Origin: JASLBX01 sp036374175
GTDB taxonomy: Bacteria > Actinomycetota > Actinomycetes > Jiangellales > Jiangellaceae
Length of the DNA: 64,000 nucleotides
NCBI GenBank assembly: GCA_036374175.1
Contig: DASUUH010000141.1
Span: forward strand, 48,868-112,867
Direction: 5' to 3'
Part shown: one piece after another, positions 8,180 through 15,697 of the stretch
Layout: each line of letters opens with the position of its first letter
Position numbering within the stretch: position 1 is the first letter of the stretch
Translations under genes and position numbers: made by a program
The notes under the pieces: generated by a model
What the model saw: the letters and a program-made list of their open reading frames with translations, nothing else
Databases searched by the model: none
Told to the model about the DNA's origin: nothing

Positions 8180-9172
8180 TCAGCTGGCCCAGGCCAGCAG
8201 CGGCTCGTGCCGCTCGGGATCGCGTAGGTGCTGGAGGGACTGCTTCTCCAGCTGGCGCACCCGCTCCTTGGTGAGCCCGACGTAGTCGGCGACCTCCTGG
8301 AGGGTGTGCTCGCGCCCGTCGTGCAGCCCGTAGCGAAGGCTGACGATCATGGCCTCACGCGGTGCGAGCGTGTCGACCAGCGAACGCAGTTCCGCGCCGA
8401 GCGCCTGGAACTCGACCACGTCGGTGGCCTTTAGCACCGTGGTGTCCTCGATCAAGTCGCCGATCCTGGTGTCGCCGTCCGCACCGATCGGCAGGTCCAG
8501 ACTGACCACGTCGCGCGAGACGTCGCGGAGGTACTCGATGCGCTCGGACGGCATCTCGGTGACCTTGGCGATCTCGTCCACGGTGGCGTCGCGGCCCAGC
8601 TCAACCTGCAGCTTGCGCTCGGCCCTGCCCAGCTTGGACAGATCCTCGATGACATGTACCGGTAGCCGGACCGTCCGGGCCTGGTCGGCGCGGCCCCGCT
8701 CGATGGCCTGGCGGATCCACCACATGGCGTAGGTCGAGAACTTGAAGCCTTTGCGGTAGTCGAACTTCTCGACCGCCCGGATCAGGCCGAGGTTGCCGTC
8801 CTGAACCACGTCGAGGAAGGACACCCCGACGTTGCGGTAGTACTTGCGCGCGGCGGACACCACGAGCCGCAGGTTGGCCCGGATCATGTGGTCCTTGGCC
8901 CGCTCACCATCGCGAACGATCTCCTCAAGCTCGGCTCGCTTCGCCGGCAGGTCGTCGCGCTCACCTGCGTCGCGCTGGCGCAGCAACTCGGCGGCGTAAA
9001 CGCCGGCCTCGATGCGCTTGGCCAGCTCCACTTCCTCGTGGGCAGTGAGCAGGGGAGTCGAGCCGATCTGCTTGAGGTACTGACCGACCAGGTCGTAGTC
9101 GCCCTCAGTTTCGTATGGCTCGCGCCGCTGTGCGGTGCGAGTCGCGTAGTCGATTCCATTCACTGTGCTCAC
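8180..9172 (-). CDS. Primary-like (group 1/2) RNA polymerase sigma factor
   Basis: Sigma-70 family protein of 330 residues with regions 1.2 (LKQIGSTPLLTAHEEVELAKRIE), 2 (FDYRKGFKFSTYAMWWIRQAI, region 2.4 included), 3 and 4 (TLQEVADYVGLTKERVRQLEKQS helix-turn-helix). It lacks the long N-terminal extension of the housekeeping SigA/HrdB and fits the SigB/HrdA-C group of non-essential primary-like factors used in stress and stationary phase. Start is GTG with GGAG close by; a second GTG three codons later is possible. The gene appears monocistronic, ending at a long hairpin. Confidence 0.93.
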   Translation of the reverse strand: MSTVNGIDYATRTAQRREPYETEGDYDLVGQYLKQIGSTPLLTAHEEVELAKRIEAGVYAAELLRQRDAGERDDLPAKRAELEEIVRDGERAKDHMIRANLRLVVSAARKYYRNVGVSFLDVVQDGNLGLIRAVEKFDYRKGFKFSTYAMWWIRQAIERGRADQARTVRLPVHVIEDLSKLGRAERKLQVELGRDATVDEIAKVTEMPSERIEYLRDVSRDVVSLDLPIGADGDTRIGDLIEDTTVLKATDVVEFQALGAELRSLVDTLAPREAMIVSLRYGLHDGREHTLQEVADYVGLTKERVRQLEKQSLQHLRDPERHEPLLAWAS

Positions 9173-9281
9173 GTCTCCTATTAACTGTCTCCCTTGGTCG
9201 GTACCCAGCGCGATTCCGGCTAGTCAACTGGTCGCGTCGGTGCGCGCGTTTAGTGCCTACACGCAGGGGCAGGGCAATCTC

Positions 9282-9716
9282 GTGACTGATTCGAATCGGC
9301 AGCCTGAACTCGACCGGCAGCGTGGTGCCACCGGGTTCGGCGTGGATCGGCAGGCCGCGCAAACCGATGAGCAGCCCACCTGGCGAACTATTACAACACC
9401 GGAGGAGCACGAAGACTTCCCGGGTCAGATGCTCGTCACGCGTGACCAGCGCACCATCATGGCGTGGGCTCAGCAGCGCGATGCGGTACCGGTCGTCGTG
9501 CGGGGGGAGGGCGGCGCGGGTCTGGACGAGCTAAGGCTGGACATTCGCGGCATATCTGACGTAGGTGAGCGCGTGTCGTGGGACGAGTGGTTGCGTACGT
9601 TCACCATGGCGGACCTGCGCTTCGTCTACCAGGAGCGCACGTCCGACGGGGATCTCAGCACGCATTACCGCTTCGACTCGACCGCTCGGCAGGAGGGCGA
9701 GGGCCGCCCGGCCTAA
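9282..9716 (+). CDS. Conserved actinobacterial hypothetical protein
   Basis: 144-residue soluble protein. The C-terminal half (WDEWLRTFTMADLRFVYQER, then DGDLSTHYRF) resembles short conserved proteins found across actinobacteria without assigned function. The GTG start is chosen for the AGGG site eight bases upstream; the frame is open 39 codons further. A GTTT, 15 bases, GGGCAG sequence upstream is one base off the stress-type promoter seen elsewhere in the window. It is divergent from the primary-like sigma factor gene. Confidence 0.65.
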   Translation: MTDSNRQPELDRQRGATGFGVDRQAAQTDEQPTWRTITTPEEHEDFPGQMLVTRDQRTIMAWAQQRDAVPVVVRGEGGAGLDELRLDIRGISDVGERVSWDEWLRTFTMADLRFVYQERTSDGDLSTHYRFDSTARQEGEGRPA

Positions 9717-9723
9717 CGCACCG

Positions 9724-10683
9724 TCAACTCCCCGTCCAGGGCCGGAGCTTCTCGGGGTTCCGTACCGCCCAGATGTGTTTGATCCGCTCACCTGCGATGT
9801 CGAACGCCAGCACGGTGGCGGTGCGGCCGTCCTCCTGCAACACAAGACCGGGCTGACCGTTGACCGTACGTTCCACAATCGTCAGGCCGGAAATCCGGCT
9901 GGCGATGTCGACGCAGGTACGCGCGACGTGCTCGCTACCCTCAATCGGGCGAAGCGCCGCGCTGACGAGTCCCCCGCCGTCTGCGATTGCCGTGACATCG
10001 GGGTCGAGAAGCCCGATGAGCGCGTTGATGTCCTTGGCCTGCCAGGCCTGTTTGAACTCGCGGACGATATCCGCGTGCCGTGCGGCAGGAGTCGCGGGGG
10101 TCTCGGACGCTTGTGACGTGCGAATCCGCCGGCGCGCTGAAGAGGCCAGCTGCCGGCATGCGGCCGGGGTACGGCCGACGATCTCGGCCACCTCGGCGAA
10201 CGAATAGCGAAAGACGTCGTGCAGGATGAACGCCACGCGCTCGGCGGGGGTCATCGATTCGAGAACGACGAGGAAGGCCATGTTGATCGACTCGTCGAGG
10301 GTCACCCGGTCGGCCGGGTCGCCCGTGGTGCCGCTGGACGGCCCGCCGGTCCACTCCCTGCGATCGGGCAACGGCTCCGGTATCCACTCACCCACGTAGC
10401 TCTCCCGCCGCATGCGTGCGGAGCCGAGCAGGTCGAGACAGATCCGGCTGGCGACCTTCGTCAACCACCCACCGGGTGACTCGATGGCTTCTTGCTGCTG
10501 CGGCGACATGGCGTACCAGCGGGCATACGTCTCCTGCACGACATCTTCGGCATCGGCCAGCGAGCCGAGAAGCCGGTAGGCAAGATTGATCAGCTGACGC
10601 CGCTCGCCCATGATCGCGCTGAGGCTGGGATCGAGCGGGCCGTCTGCCGCGTGGGATGGGGTGCTCTCGGCCCGGCTGCTCAT
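9724..10683 (-). CDS. ECF41-group (SigJ-like) sigma factor
   Basis: Extracytoplasmic-function sigma factor of 319 residues with an extra C-terminal SnoaL-like domain that replaces a separate anti-sigma factor and tunes activity. Region 2 includes LLGSLADAEDVVQETYARWY, region 4 includes FAEVAEIVGRTPAACRQLASSARRR (read in parts). Group hallmarks are visible: WLTKVASRICLDLL in the linker region, DGGG in the SnoaL domain and a C-terminal NPEKL matching the NPDKL motif. The ATG follows GGCGAG. The gene is divergent from a DUF6069 gene, and both have matching promoters. Confidence 0.93.
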   Translation of the reverse strand: MSSRAESTPSHAADGPLDPSLSAIMGERRQLINLAYRLLGSLADAEDVVQETYARWYAMSPQQQEAIESPGGWLTKVASRICLDLLGSARMRRESYVGEWIPEPLPDRREWTGGPSSGTTGDPADRVTLDESINMAFLVVLESMTPAERVAFILHDVFRYSFAEVAEIVGRTPAACRQLASSARRRIRTSQASETPATPAARHADIVREFKQAWQAKDINALIGLLDPDVTAIADGGGLVSAALRPIEGSEHVARTCVDIASRISGLTIVERTVNGQPGLVLQEDGRTATVLAFDIAGERIKHIWAVRNPEKLRPWTGS

Positions 10684-10724
10684 CGTCTCGCCATTCTCAT
10701 CGTCGCATCTGCCCTCACCAGTTC

Positions 10725-10785
10725 GACGAAGCATCGCATCGAAATGTGAGGACGGGCGCCTCACATCTCAGGCTCTTGCGTCGTC
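10725..10785. promoter_or_regulatory. Symmetrical divergent ECF41-type promoter pair
   Basis: A perfect palindrome, ATGTGAGG and CCTCACAT around seven bases (10744-10766), gives CCTCACA on both strands. On each strand it is followed after exactly 16 bases by CGTC: at 10782-10785 rightward and 10725-10728 leftward. The remembered ECF41 consensus is TGTCACA, 16 bases, CGTC. The rightward promoter serves the DUF6069 gene, the leftward one the sigma factor itself. Confidence 0.75.
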
Positions 10786-10855
10786 GTACCGCTGAGACGA
10801 CAACCAGCCACGCCGAGAATCAGCCAAGCGGTGGCCGTTTCCCGAAGGAGGAACC

Positions 10856-11293
10856 ATGGATACCGCCTCGACCGTCAACCCGTCGATCCTGGAGAACAGA
10901 CCGCGCAGCCGTCCGATATTCCGGGTGGCCGGCATCGGCGCCCTGGCGGCAACGGCCGCCAACGTGGCGCTGTGGGCCGGCGGGCGCGCATCGGACGTCG
11001 GTTTCGGAGTGAGCCCGGCCGCAGGCGACCCGTTCCAGGTCGGGGCCGTCCTGGTGATTGTGACGACTCTGCTCGTGTTCGCCGCCGGCTCGGCGGTCCT
11101 CTCGCTGGCGGCCCGGCGTTCCCGGCAGATGGTGCGGGTTGTGATCGCCGCAGCCGCCGTGTTCGCCGTGGCATCGACCGCGGGGCCACTGTCGACAGCC
11201 GACGACACCGCGTCCGGATTGCTGCTGACGGCGATGCACCTGGTCACCGGCGCCATCTTCGTGGGCATGGCGGCGCGGGTCAGGGTGTCATGA
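10856..11293 (+). CDS. DUF6069-like four-helix membrane protein, likely ECF41 target
   Basis: 145 residues with four hydrophobic helices (about 24-42, 62-84, 93-110, 120-142) and the N-terminal helix pattern typical of DUF6069 proteins (IGALAATAANVALWAGGR). Function is unknown in the family. GAAGGAGG stands a few bases before the ATG. Its divergent position and shared palindromic promoter with the ECF41 sigma gene make it the prime candidate for that factor's regulon, a place normally held by a carboxymuconolactone decarboxylase or oxidoreductase gene. Confidence 0.8.
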   Translation: MDTASTVNPSILENRPRSRPIFRVAGIGALAATAANVALWAGGRASDVGFGVSPAAGDPFQVGAVLVIVTTLLVFAAGSAVLSLAARRSRQMVRVVIAAAAVFAVASTAGPLSTADDTASGLLLTAMHLVTGAIFVGMAARVRVS

Positions 11294-11338
11294 GGCTGCG
11301 TGTCAAGAGCAGTGTCGGCAAACGGGACTGGTGGTCAA

Positions 11339-12295
11339 CTAGGAAGCTTTGGCTATCGCCTTCTCGAGCTCGTCCCGCGACATGTTCGATCGGCCTAAGA
11401 TGTCCAGCTCGCTGGCCCGGTCGTACAGCTCCTTCTTGCTCAACTCGGTCAGCTCGCCCGCTCCGCGCCGTTTCGGTGCCGCCCCGCCGCGGCCGCCACG
11501 CCGCGACCCGCCGCGCGCGCGGGCCTGCTCGATGCTCTGCTTGAGCGCAGCCATCAGGTCGACGACGTTCTCCTCTGGCTCCTCCGCCGCCACGATCTCC
11601 GGTTCCTTGCCACTGGCCTTCTGCTCGATGAGCTTGAGAACCCGCTCCCGGTGAGTGTCGTGGTACCGCTCGGGGTCCCAAGCGACGGTGAGTTCGCTGA
11701 TGAGGCGCATCGCAGTGTCGAGCTCACGTTTGGGCAGCTCGCGCCTGTCCGGTAGCGACCCCACCGTCTCGACCGGGTCGCGGACCTCGTCGGCGAAGTG
11801 CATCGTGTTCAGGACGAGCACATCCTGCCGGGCCCGGATGGCGGCAAGATATTGCCTGTTCCGCATCACGAGGGTGGCGATGCCGGCCAGGCTGGCTCGT
11901 TTCATCGCCTCGCGCAGCAGCGCGTAGGCATGCTCGCTGGCCTCGTCCCTCGGTGCGAGGTAATACGCCCGCTCGAAGTAGATCGGGTCGATGTCGGCGA
12001 GTTCGACGAAGTCGTCTATCGCGATAGACCGTGATGATTCGGGGGCGACGCTCTCGAGTTCTTCCTGCGTGACGATGACGTGGTCGCCGCTCGGGGTCTC
12101 GTAACCCTTCGCCACGTTGTCGTACTCGACTTCGCGTTCGGATCCTTCGGCCACCCGCCTGTTGCGGATTCGCTTGCCGGTGCCTTTCTCGAACTGGTGG
12201 AACGAGACGGTCATCTCATCCGTCGCGGAGTACAGGCCGACACCGACGTTGACCAGCCCGAACGTAATGGCGCCTTGCCACACCGGTCGAACCAT
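11339..12295 (-). CDS. ku: Ku DNA end-binding protein
   Basis: Homodimeric ring that threads onto broken DNA ends and recruits the LigD-type ligase. The Ku core fills residues 1-250 (it opens WQGAITFGLVNVGVGLYSA). The C-terminal extension is basic (RGGSRRGGRGG near 262-272) and ends in a helical module around residues 285-315 with the pattern LYxxAxxLxIxGRSxMSRDEL, also seen in three other proteins of this window. Length 318 residues is usual for actinobacterial Ku. The start overlaps the stop of the upstream small gene by one base. Confidence 0.96.
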   Translation of the reverse strand: MVRPVWQGAITFGLVNVGVGLYSATDEMTVSFHQFEKGTGKRIRNRRVAEGSEREVEYDNVAKGYETPSGDHVIVTQEELESVAPESSRSIAIDDFVELADIDPIYFERAYYLAPRDEASEHAYALLREAMKRASLAGIATLVMRNRQYLAAIRARQDVLVLNTMHFADEVRDPVETVGSLPDRRELPKRELDTAMRLISELTVAWDPERYHDTHRERVLKLIEQKASGKEPEIVAAEEPEENVVDLMAALKQSIEQARARGGSRRGGRGGAAPKRRGAGELTELSKKELYDRASELDILGRSNMSRDELEKAIAKAS

Positions 12296-12600
12296 CAGCG
12301 CTGCTCCTTACTTCGGTTGCCGGCGGCGCCCCGGTTGTCGGGGCCGCTTCGGTCGGCTGGGCCGGTGCCGTCACTTGGAGCCGGTGGGCCGGGCGAGGGA
12401 TGCTCGACGAGCGCCAGAACGCGACTGGCCATGAATCGAGCGGTGCGCACTGGAGTGCCGCTGCGCGTGACCTCAGTGACCTCGACGACCCCGCGCCCGA
12501 CGGTGACTTCTACCCGGCGACCGGCTTTGCTGGCCGTGACCTCGTAGCGCCGCGTCGTGTCCCCCGCATCAACGACGATCTCGACCGTGTCGCCTTTCAT
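12295..12600 (-). CDS. Small protein co-transcribed with ku
   Basis: 101 residues. The first about 65 look like a small beta-rich domain with alternating Val/Arg (EIVVDAGDTTRRYEVTASKA, then VEVTVGRGVVEVTEV), the remainder is a Pro/Gly/Ser-rich disordered tail. It is translationally linked to ku (one-base overlap) and transcribed from the same stress-type promoter, so a part in end joining or its control is plausible, but I know no family. No clear ribosome-binding site precedes the ATG; a GGAGG lies 22 bases upstream. Confidence 0.7.
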   Translation of the reverse strand: MKGDTVEIVVDAGDTTRRYEVTASKAGRRVEVTVGRGVVEVTEVTRSGTPVRTARFMASRVLALVEHPSPGPPAPSDGTGPADRSGPDNRGAAGNRSKEQR

Positions 12601-12640
12601 ATCGATTACCGCGACTGGTGCGCGGCCTCCTGCCGGATAA

Positions 12641-12665
12641 ATACCCCAGACGGCACCTGCTTAAC
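12641..12665 (-). promoter_or_regulatory. Candidate SigF/SigB-type promoter of the ku operon
   Basis: On the minus strand: GTTA, exactly 15 bases, GGGTAT. It lies about 40 bases upstream of the first ATG and back-to-back with the divergent DUF326 promoter. Confidence 0.6.
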
Positions 12666-12677
12666 GCTGGACACGTC

Positions 12678-12702
12678 GTTACCACCTGGCCACGCCGGGT
12701 AC
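12678..12702 (+). promoter_or_regulatory. Candidate SigF/SigB-type promoter of the DUF326 gene
   Basis: GTTA, exactly 15 bases, GGGTAC. The -35 is 12 bases from that of the leftward ku promoter, so both could be engaged by one stress sigma factor. The predicted leader is about 80 bases. Confidence 0.55.
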
Positions 12703-12790
12703 GCAGGGGACGCATAACGACGCGATCGCGGGTACGAGTGGTCGGCATGCCGGCCGGCCCACCGTGGTCCGCCCGCACGAGGTGAGAGAC

Positions 12791-13204
12791 ATGACCGTAG
12801 TGGAGCAGATGCTGGACGATCATCCTGACATTAAGGACAAGGCCGACTTCCCGGCGCTTCGAGAATGCATCGAGGCGTGCTACGAGTGTGCCCAGGCCTG
12901 CACCGCGTGTGCCGATGCGTGCCTAGCCGAACCCAGCGTGGCGGACCTGCGCGAGTGCATCAGACTGAACCTGGATTGCGCGGACGTGTGTGAGGCGACC
13001 GGCCGGCTGCTCTCGCGGCGCACGGCCGAATCGCCCGACGTGCGTCAAGCGATCCTGTCCGCATGTGTCGTCGCGTGCCGCGTGTGCGCGGATGAATGCG
13101 AACGCCACGCGGCCGAACACCGGCACTGCGCTACGTGCGCCGAAGCATGCCGCCGTTGCCAGCAGGCCTGTAGCGCGCTACTGGAGGGGCTGGCCGCCGC
13201 CTAG
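12791..13204 (+). CDS. DUF326 Cys-rich four-helix-bundle copper-binding protein
   Basis: 137 residues with about 20 cysteines arranged in helical repeats (CIEACYECAQACTACADACL, then CIRLNLDCADVCEA, CVVACRVCADECERH, CATCAEACRRC). This is the four-helix-bundle copper-storage (Csp-like/DUF326) pattern, in which Cys thiols line the bundle core and bind many Cu(I) ions; it lacks a signal peptide, so it is cytosolic. AGGTGAGAG precedes the ATG. Its stop codon and that of the convergent DUF5709 gene share the palindrome CTAG. Confidence 0.88.
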   Translation: MTVVEQMLDDHPDIKDKADFPALRECIEACYECAQACTACADACLAEPSVADLRECIRLNLDCADVCEATGRLLSRRTAESPDVRQAILSACVVACRVCADECERHAAEHRHCATCAEACRRCQQACSALLEGLAAA

Positions 13205-13728
13205 TCGGCCGATTCGGGCGGCAGCTCGCCGGGCGGCGCAAGCTCGTCCGGCGAGGGCCGCTCGTCGGGTTCCACCGGTGCATCCGCCGCGGACGTGTTC
13301 GCTGGAGGCAGGAGTTCGTCGTCTGGGCGCACCTCGTCGGGCGGGGGCGGGACGTCGGCTGCCGTCGGCGGCACCTGCACGACGTGTACGGCGGCTTCTT
13401 CGGCGGGTCCGGTGCGATCCTCTGGTGCTGATGCAGGCTCGTCGGGCTCTTCGCGAGCCAGCCTGACGTCGAAGGGTTCCCCGGCCGCCTGTTCCATCGC
13501 GGTCGTTCCGTACTCGGCGGAACCGACGGGAACGTCGGTCGGAGCAGCGGGCACCTCTGGGTCAGGGACCTCTCCCCACCCAGAGGTCCGGTCATCGGCC
13601 GGTACACCTTCGGAATCCAGGTCGGCCCCCGGGTCTCGGTTCTGGTCGGTCCCTGCTTCGGCTGCGACCGCCTCGTCAGGGTCGATGCCGACGTCGTCGA
13701 TGTCGTTACGCCATCGTGGGTCGGTCAT
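13201..13728 (-). CDS. DUF5709-like acidic, mostly disordered protein
   Basis: 175 residues, very acidic and Pro-rich. The first about 95 residues match the DUF5709 style (SGWGEVPDPEV, then GTTAMEQAAGEPFDVRLAREEPD); the rest is an extended Pro/Glu/Asp tail of repeating PPPD, PDE and PPE units. Function unknown. The frame is open upstream, but this ATG overlaps the stop of the preceding Rho-N-like gene (ATGA), fixing the start and implying coupled translation from the same stress-type promoter. Confidence 0.75.
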   Translation of the reverse strand: MTDPRWRNDIDDVGIDPDEAVAAEAGTDQNRDPGADLDSEGVPADDRTSGWGEVPDPEVPAAPTDVPVGSAEYGTTAMEQAAGEPFDVRLAREEPDEPASAPEDRTGPAEEAAVHVVQVPPTAADVPPPPDEVRPDDELLPPANTSAADAPVEPDERPSPDELAPPGELPPESAD

Positions 13729-14045
13729 CGGCTCACGGCCTTCTCTAGCTCGCGCTTTGTCATCTTGGACCGGCCCTTGATGTTCTTCTTCTTGGCTTCG
13801 TTGTACAGCTGTTCCTTGGTGCGCCCGCCAGGCCCGGAGCCGGAGCGTTTGCCGCCACGGCGGCTCGAGGACATGTCCTGGGTGGAACTCTTGCTGCTCT
13901 GCTTCGCCGTACCCTTGCGCGCCCGCTCCTTGTTGACCGTCCGGGCCGCGATCTCCTCGGCTCGTTTGGATCCGCGATCCTTGAGGCCTTCCTTGATGTG
14001 CTCGTACTGCCGCTCTTCCTTCTTCGTCCACTGCTGCTGAGGCAT
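13725..14045 (-). CDS. Small basic protein with Rho-N/SAP-like C-terminal module
   Basis: 106 residues, strongly basic. Residues 1-45 are a charged helix (EERQYEHIKEGLKDRG), 45-75 a Ser/Arg/Gly linker, and the last about 32 form a helix-turn-helix-like module (LYNEAKKKNIKGRSKMTKRE) of the Rho N-terminal/SAP type that could bind nucleic acid. Proteins like this are often annotated as plasmid-stabilisation or Rho-N proteins in actinobacteria. GGAGG lies eight bases upstream of the ATG. First gene of a two-gene unit with the DUF5709 protein. Confidence 0.8.
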   Translation of the reverse strand: MPQQQWTKKEERQYEHIKEGLKDRGSKRAEEIAARTVNKERARKGTAKQSSKSSTQDMSSSRRGGKRSGSGPGGRTKEQLYNEAKKKNIKGRSKMTKRELEKAVSR

Positions 14046-14068
14046 GGTCGTCACCTCCAACTGGTGCG

Positions 14069-14093
14069 GTACCCGACCCGGCCAGCGGCAAAC
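14069..14093 (-). promoter_or_regulatory. Candidate SigF/SigB-type promoter of the Rho-N/DUF5709 unit
   Basis: On the minus strand: GTTT, exactly 15 bases, GGGTAC, an exact fit to the stress-type consensus. It lies about 25 bases before the ATG. Confidence 0.65.
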
Positions 14094-14099
14094 GGCACG

Positions 14100-14732
14100 T
14101 TATCTCTGCACGTCAGCCGCGACGTCTTTGGACAATGCCGCCCGAACGCATCCCGCCGCGAGCTTCACGAACGCGCCCTGCGGGGCGTATGACGCCAGCC
14201 GCGCCGGCGTCCTGGGAAGGCCAACCCGTTCTGCGCCCTGTGCCACCTTGGCGTCGACGTAGGGTGCGATGTCCGGCCAGATGCCTTGGACCTCGCGGCA
14301 GAAGATCGCTGCACCCGCCCGTCCGATGCCGGGCACCTCCTGAACCAGCGCCTCGAGCTTGCGGGTGCTGCCAGCCTCTTCATGCATCCGGCGCAGATCA
14401 CCAACCCACCGGTCCAGAACGAGTTCGGCGCCGTTACCCAGCATCGTGGATGTGCGTTCGTCGTACCGCCGGTAATGCCCGCGCCCGAGGGCGTCGACGC
14501 GCTGCTGCCAGCCAGCGTCCCGCATCGCCTTCGGGGTGCGGTATCCCGCCTTGAACAGTTCGCGGGCGGCGGCGACCGCAACGTCTGCGCTGATCCGGGC
14601 GGACAACAAAACGGACAGAACCAATAGCTGGTACAGCGGAGCGGGGGCGTCTTTGAGCTTGATACCGGCCTGTTCGGCATACGTGGTGCCGTGGCGCTCG
14701 ATGAGCGCACCGGCAACGTCCTGTTTGGTCAT
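14100..14732 (-). CDS. HhH-GPD superfamily (endonuclease III-like) protein
   Basis: 210 residues with the helix-hairpin-helix fold of DNA glycosylases: LVLSVLLSARISADVA (as in the LLSAQTTD segment of Nth), then the hairpin VQEVPGIGRAGAAIFCREVQG and a following Asp-rich segment PDIAPYVDAKV where Nth has its catalytic Asp. The catalytic Lys expected in the hairpin (LPGVGRKTA) is replaced by GIGRAGA, and the C-terminal 4Fe-4S Cys cluster is absent. It is therefore either a monofunctional glycosylase or a non-catalytic DNA binder. No ribosome-binding site is obvious. Confidence 0.8.
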   Translation of the reverse strand: MTKQDVAGALIERHGTTYAEQAGIKLKDAPAPLYQLLVLSVLLSARISADVAVAAARELFKAGYRTPKAMRDAGWQQRVDALGRGHYRRYDERTSTMLGNGAELVLDRWVGDLRRMHEEAGSTRKLEALVQEVPGIGRAGAAIFCREVQGIWPDIAPYVDAKVAQGAERVGLPRTPARLASYAPQGAFVKLAAGCVRAALSKDVAADVQR

Positions 14733-14781
14733 CCGCGCGCTGCTTTTCGTGCTCGAGGCGAGGCGCCCGATAGAGGTAGCT

Positions 14782-14821
14782 CTTCTGGGGCGTCAGCTCA
14801 GTCGCGCTGACGCCCCAGAAG
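14782..14821. terminator. 16-bp hairpin after the DUF6458 gene
   Basis: CTTCTGGGGCGTCAGC pairs perfectly with positions 14806-14821 around an eight-base loop. It stands 18 bases past the DUF6458 stop on the transcribed strand. No T tract follows. Confidence 0.65.
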
Positions 14822-14838
14822 GTCGCCCGCTGGGTGGA

Positions 14839-15060
14839 TCAGTACGCGGGCGGCTCGTCGTCGTAGGTTCGTTCTGTGACGGTTCTGCCGGCGCGACGCC
14901 GAGGCGCGAACACCAGCAGCTCCAACAGGATGGCCAGGGCTCCGGCAATCATCAAGATCCAGCCCATGACGTCCACGGACACGCCAGCCGGATCCCACTC
15001 GATGGCGAACGCCAGGATGGCGCCAATCGCCAGCAGGAAAATTCCAACACCAATGCCCAT
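14839..15060 (-). CDS. DUF6458-like small membrane protein
   Basis: 73 residues: two hydrophobic helices (about 3-21 and 31-52) joined by a short loop (EWDPAGVSVDVMG), then a basic/acidic cytosolic tail ending ERTYDDEPPAY. This layout is common in actinobacterial DUF6458 proteins of unknown function. GGAGGAG lies seven bases before the ATG. Upstream on the minus strand GTGT, 15 bases, GGGTAG is a one-mismatch relative of the stress-type promoter. Confidence 0.78.
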   Translation of the reverse strand: MGIGVGIFLLAIGAILAFAIEWDPAGVSVDVMGWILMIAGALAILLELLVFAPRRRAGRTVTERTYDDEPPAY

Positions 15061-15180
15061 CAGTAGCTCCTCCTTCAAGGGTTAGGGCTACCCCAGATAT
15101 GGCGGCTCACACCTGATTGCTCGATTTCAACCAGTTGGCCGGGCCGAGCTCGTAACCTGTGTCTCGGAGGTGGTCCGATC

Positions 15181-15600
15181 GTGGCCTTTCCGCAGTTTCG
15201 GCAAGTGGTTCTCGACACTACTGACTCTCGCGAGCTCGCGGAGTTCTACCGGCAGTTGCTGGGCTGGCAGTACCGACCTGGCGACGAACCGCCGGCGGCC
15301 GGCGAGCCTGATCCCATGGGTGAGGATTGGCTGGTGCTGCGAGCTCCCGGCGACGGCGTCGGAATCGCGTTCCAGAACGTCGCGGCGCTGCCGAAGGCCA
15401 CCTGGCCCGAAGGGCCGATCCCACAGCAGTTGCACCTGGACCTGACGGTGTCTAGCCAGGCCGAGTTCGACGCCCAGCACGAGCGGGCACTCGACCTGGG
15501 TGCGCAGCTGCTCCTGGACCGTTCCGACGATCCTGAGGAGCCGCTGCGGGTCTACGGCGACCCGGCTGGCCATCCTTTCTGCATCTTCATCGCACGATAA
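15181..15600 (+). CDS. VOC-superfamily (glyoxalase-fold) protein
   Basis: 139 residues forming two beta-alpha-beta-beta-beta modules. Signatures are the opening VVLDTTDSRELAEFYRQLLGW and the closing YGDPAGHPFCIF. Such proteins serve as dioxygenases, isomerases, or drug-binding proteins; the substrate is unknown. GTG start with GGAGG nine bases upstream. It is one of three VOC genes within 4 kb, one of which is a pseudogene. Confidence 0.85.
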   Translation: MAFPQFRQVVLDTTDSRELAEFYRQLLGWQYRPGDEPPAAGEPDPMGEDWLVLRAPGDGVGIAFQNVAALPKATWPEGPIPQQLHLDLTVSSQAEFDAQHERALDLGAQLLLDRSDDPEEPLRVYGDPAGHPFCIFIAR

Positions 15601-15697
15601 CGGGCCGGCGGATACGCCACACCTGCAATAATCTTGGCCGGCTCTTGCAACCGGGGGACCGGCGGGCAGGGTCGGAACACTGGCCGAGGGAGGGCAC

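Noticed and set aside
13201..14091. Single 296-codon minus frame joining two genes
   Set aside because: The Rho-N-like gene in another frame fills the upstream part with a good ribosome-binding site, and the ATGA overlap marks the true start of the DUF5709 gene.
15601..15697. Sequence resembling part of a c-di-AMP (ydaO) riboswitch, AACCGGGGGACC
   Set aside because: Only one short block matches; the 97-base space is too short and the other conserved blocks are missing.
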